DNA of 64,000 bases from Rhodothermus sp. (GTDB lineage Bacteria > Bacteroidota > Rhodothermia > Rhodothermales > Rhodothermaceae). The notes below the pieces were generated by a model. That model did not search any database. It was not told where the DNA came from and worked only from the letters and a program-made list of their open reading frames with translations. The stretch lies in assembly GCA_030950375.1 (NCBI GenBank), contig JAUZRN010000019.1, positions 94,700 through 158,699 of the forward strand. The letters run 5' to 3'. A program made the position numbers and the translations under genes. Each line of letters opens with the position of its first letter. Positions within the stretch are counted from its first letter, which is position 1. Below, in pieces: positions 61,828 through 64,000 of the stretch.

Positions 61828-63201
61828 TCACACCTTTCGACGTAGCCGGGCCGCAAAAGCTCCATCCATTTGATCACGAGGCGGCCAGGTAGCAAAGAAG
61901 CCTTCTTCCGTGACCATCTCGGCCGGCACCCAGGGCTCCACGCTCTCCACAGTAAACTCCGGATGCCGGGCCAGGAATGACCGGACACGCACTTCATTCT
62001 CTTCCGGCTCGATCGTACAGGTGCTATAGACGAGTACGCCGCCAGGACGCACCAGCCGGCCCGCGGCTTCCAGCAGCTCGTCCTGCAGTCGAACCAGCTC
62101 GTCCAGGTCTTCCGGACGGCGATGCCAGCGCAAGTCGGCGCGTTTTGCCAGCACTCCCAGACCGGAACAGGGAACATCCAGCAGCACCCGATCTGCCTTC
62201 AGGTCAGGATAGCGCTCCGGCACCTGGCGCAGGTCGATCGCTTCGACCTCGATGCTGGTCAATCCCTGCTGCAGCGCTGCCTTTCGAATCAATTCCGCTC
62301 GCCGGGGATGTACGTCGAAAGCTACCACACGTCCGTGGTCACGCATGCGCGTAGCAATATAGGTCGTCTTGCCGCCAGGAGCTGCACAGGCATCCACGAT
62401 GGTCTCCTCTGGATGTGGATCCAGTAGGCGTACAATCAACCCTGCACTTTCGTCCTGAACCGTTAACAACCCCTTCTCGATCAGTCGATCTTGCAGGATC
62501 GGCCCCAGACGCCGCACCCGAATGAAATCGTCCAGTATCGGTGATGGCTCGGCTTCGACGCTTCGGTCAGCCAGGCGGTGCAGCACCACGTGGCGCGCAA
62601 TACGATCGGTACGCACGCGTACGCCAAACCAGGGGCGTTCGTTGTAGTAGCGCAGGAGCGCCTCGGTGCTGTCCGCCCCGTACCGGTCCAGCCATCGGCG
62701 CACCACCCACGTTGGATGCGCGTAGCGAATGGCCAGATCTTCAGCCAGATCGCCCGTCTGCGGCTGCGGCAAAAAGTCGCGCTGGCGCAACAGGGTTCGG
62801 AGCACCGCATTGACAACGGCGCCGGCCCGGGGACGCACAAGCTTCCGGGCCAGTTCAACGGCTTCATGCAGGACTGCATAGGGCGGTGTATCCGTAAAGA
62901 GTAATTCATAAAGCCCCAGCCGCAGGATCTGTCGCAATTTGGGTTCTATACTGTCGTAGCGTCCCCGGTAGACCTGTGCCAGTAAAAAGTCGAGCCAACG
63001 GCGCCAGCGCGTTACACCGGCAACATACTCCGTGGTCCGTCGACCAGCTTCAGGTTCCAGCTCATCGGTCAGGCCCGCTGACGTCAGTCGATTGGCATAG
63101 GCCTGGTCCGTTTCAATGCGCATCAGCAGGCGCACGGCCTCCCGGCGAGCCGGATCCAGACGTTTACGCGACCTTCGCACACGCGACATTGGCATGGACA
63201 A
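61828..63201 (-). CDS. rsmB: 16S rRNA cytosine-C5 methyltransferase RsmB
   Basis: 457 residues. The N-terminal NusB-like RNA-binding domain (REAVRLLMRIETDQAYANRL, LFTDTPPYAVLHEAVELARKLV in pieces) is followed by the SAM-dependent methyltransferase domain: VDACAAPGGKTTYIATRM (SAM site), VVAFDVHPRRAELI, DRVLLDVPCSGLGVLAKRADLRW (release Cys) and VYSTCTIEPEENE (catalytic Cys). RsmB methylates C967 of 16S rRNA. Alternative starts at 63195 and 63189 are close. It is followed by an unknown gene after 6 bases. Confidence 0.95.
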   Translation of the reverse strand: MSMPMSRVRRSRKRLDPARREAVRLLMRIETDQAYANRLTSAGLTDELEPEAGRRTTEYVAGVTRWRRWLDFLLAQVYRGRYDSIEPKLRQILRLGLYELLFTDTPPYAVLHEAVELARKLVRPRAGAVVNAVLRTLLRQRDFLPQPQTGDLAEDLAIRYAHPTWVVRRWLDRYGADSTEALLRYYNERPWFGVRVRTDRIARHVVLHRLADRSVEAEPSPILDDFIRVRRLGPILQDRLIEKGLLTVQDESAGLIVRLLDPHPEETIVDACAAPGGKTTYIATRMRDHGRVVAFDVHPRRAELIRKAALQQGLTSIEVEAIDLRQVPERYPDLKADRVLLDVPCSGLGVLAKRADLRWHRRPEDLDELVRLQDELLEAAGRLVRPGGVLVYSTCTIEPEENEVRVRSFLARHPEFTVESVEPWVPAEMVTEEGFFATWPPRDQMDGAFAARLRRKV

Positions 63202-63245
63202 CGATCACCCCTGTGGCTTTAACAAGAGGAGCCCCTGACAAAGTA

Positions 63246-63716
63246 TCAGAAGAACTCGTTATATGGAGGCGTCCCCTTGACCCGGAAGTAAACGAATTGC
63301 AATAACGGAAGAGTTTCCTCCGGACGTGTATCGTACTGCAAACGCTCGTCAATCCAGACCCGCATGCGCACCCCGGCCGCGCCGGGAAGCAACCGGGCAA
63401 AGAATCGTTCTCGTAGTCGAATATCGTACCGCTGCTCATAAGGCAGCTGGATCTGCAAGGTATCCGCTGTTAACAGGTACACCACCAGCGTGTCACGAAG
63501 CGGTGTGCCAAATTCGTCCAGCACAGCGGTCCGCTGCAGCAAGAAATTGGCTGAAGTGACCAGCACCAAGGTGCTGTCCGTGGTTCCTTCAATACGAAGC
63601 CGTGCTTCTTCCGGGGCGTCCTGTCCCCTGAAAAGATCACAGGCTCCCAGCAAAAGCAAGCAGCCTATGCTGCCCAGCTTCAGGCTATAACCCCATCCAC
63701 GCATCATACTGCCCAA
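63246..63716 (-). CDS. Hypothetical lipoprotein
   Basis: About 150-156 residues (starts at 63716, 63707 or 63704). A good lipobox, LLLLGAC, predicts cleavage and lipidation of the Cys. The mature part is mostly short beta strands with many Thr, Leu and Arg (TTDSTLVLVTSANFLL, RDTLVVYLLTADTLQIQLPYEQRYDIR in pieces) and shows no motif I know. A small outer-membrane or periplasmic lipoprotein of unknown role. It is separated from the susD-like gene by a strong terminator and lies 44 bases upstream of rsmB. Confidence 0.72.
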   Translation of the reverse strand: MGSMMRGWGYSLKLGSIGCLLLLGACDLFRGQDAPEEARLRIEGTTDSTLVLVTSANFLLQRTAVLDEFGTPLRDTLVVYLLTADTLQIQLPYEQRYDIRLRERFFARLLPGAAGVRMRVWIDERLQYDTRPEETLPLLQFVYFRVKGTPPYNEFF

Positions 63717-63731
63717 ACGCTTGTCTCAGGG

Positions 63732-63776
63732 AAAAAAGAAAAGTGGAGGTGCCGGAGACAGGCTCCGGCACCTCCA
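63732..63776 (-). terminator. Terminator of the susD-like gene
   Basis: A 14-bp perfect stem (TGGAGGTGCCGGAG at 63744-63757 with CTCCGGCACCTCCA at 63763-63776). On the minus strand it is followed by a T-rich tail, 25 bases after the stop codon of the partial gene. The plus-strand side also has TTT, so it may act in both directions. Confidence 0.85.
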
Positions 63777-63801
63777 TTTCACTCACACCCACCGCTCAGG
63801 T

Positions 63802-64000
63802 TCAGTCAATATATGGATTCGCACGGCGCTCGATAGCCGTGATGGGGAAGAAGGTCCCCGGTCGACGCATCGCCGTCCCTTCCGGCCGCCATTCAGGCGA
63901 AGGATCATCGAAGCGATAATGATCCGCCAGACGCCGCCCCTGCAGGAACAGGTAGGCCTGCCGGCTGAACCGAAGCATATCGATGGGATCGATCCCTGAA
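63802..64000 (-). CDS. SusD/RagB-family outer-membrane lipoprotein, C-terminal part (cut by window edge)
   Basis: An open minus-strand frame enters from the window edge and ends at TGA 63802-63804, giving 65 residues. The sequence contains FLQGRRLADHYRFDDPSPEW and ends FFPITAIERRANPYID, the characteristic close of SusD/RagB proteins (G-R-R-L-x-D followed by F-P-I-x-x-x-E-R-x-A-N-P). SusD proteins are surface lipoproteins that hold glycans or other ligands over a SusC-type TonB receptor. The SusC partner would be expected upstream, outside the window. No start codon lies in this part, so the frame is easy to miss. Confidence 0.85.
   Translation of the reverse strand, partial: SGIDPIDMLRFSRQAYLFLQGRRLADHYRFDDPSPEWRPEGTAMRRPGTFFPITAIERRANPYID

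Overview
The window reads as chromosomal DNA of a thermophilic member of the Rhodothermota, most likely Rhodothermus or a close relative. This is an inference from gene content. Markers are the DUF4293 and DUF4105 families, a partial SusD/RagB protein, a secreted protein with a C-terminal domain of the type IX secretion kind, an exbB/exbD/exbD operon, a Thermus-type long isocitrate dehydrogenase, a fused B12-dependent acyl-CoA mutase, and Bacteroidota-like TAnnTTTG promoter boxes. The DNA is GC-rich and gene-dense. No insertion sequence, prophage, CRISPR array or rRNA was seen.

Layout. 1-0.5 kb: 5' end of a DUF1015 gene, then an initiator tRNA with its own terminator. 0.6-3.1 kb: a half-size periplasmic binding protein paired with a methyl-accepting chemotaxis protein. 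3.1-7.4 kb (minus): pgsA-pyrE-cinA-recA-PAP2, mostly overlapping. 7.6-10.4 kb: dnaK and a convergent tatD. 10.5-17.9 kb (plus): a tight run of LytS-type histidine kinase, LytTR regulator, SpoIID-domain protein, TonB-dependent receptor and membrane-anchored Nudix protein. 18-21.4 kb: icd and dnaG. 21.6-24.4 kb: a large secreted beta-helix protein followed by a 49-residue peptide whose C-terminal half fits the lasso-peptide leader pattern, then a terminator. 25-28.8 kb: gpmI, an endonuclease III with a zinc-ribbon tail, and a DUF4105 membrane protein. 28.8-35.3 kb (minus): surface polysaccharide genes (glycosyltransferase, flippase, multi-SLBB export protein) behind a phosphosulfolactate synthase homologue. 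35.4-38.7 kb: thiE, an nrnA-like gene and pepA. 38.8-39.0 kb: a structured, terminator-ended stretch that may be a small RNA. 39.1-43.7 kb: a second glycosyltransferase, an EamA transporter, DUF4293 and the exb operon. 43.7-44.6 kb: nearly 1 kb without a recognisable gene. 44.6-48.2 kb: a PolX with a degenerate polymerase site but an intact PHP domain, and a divergent penicillin-acylase-like protein. 48.2-55.2 kb (minus): M14 peptidase, cvpA, yqeY, a PEGA-like membrane protein, a BamB-like propeller, and a metalloprotease-propeller-barrel fusion. 55.3-64 kb (minus): icmF-type mutase, menB, a 4'-phosphopantetheinyl transferase, sodA, an unknown protein, rsmB, a lipoprotein and the 3' end of a susD-like gene.

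Genes that appear to work together: the 10.5-17.9 kb run looks like a regulated envelope module. The 28.8-35.3 kb block makes and exports a surface polysaccharide. The exb operon would energise TonB receptors such as the one at 15.3 kb. The 50.4-55.2 kb trio is a cell-envelope operon.

The observations most worth checking are the lasso-leader-like peptide (24162-24311), the polymerase-dead PolX (44642-46318), the possible small RNA near 38.9 kb, and the protease-propeller-barrel fusion (52230-55178). All family assignments come from reading motifs by eye. No database search was run.
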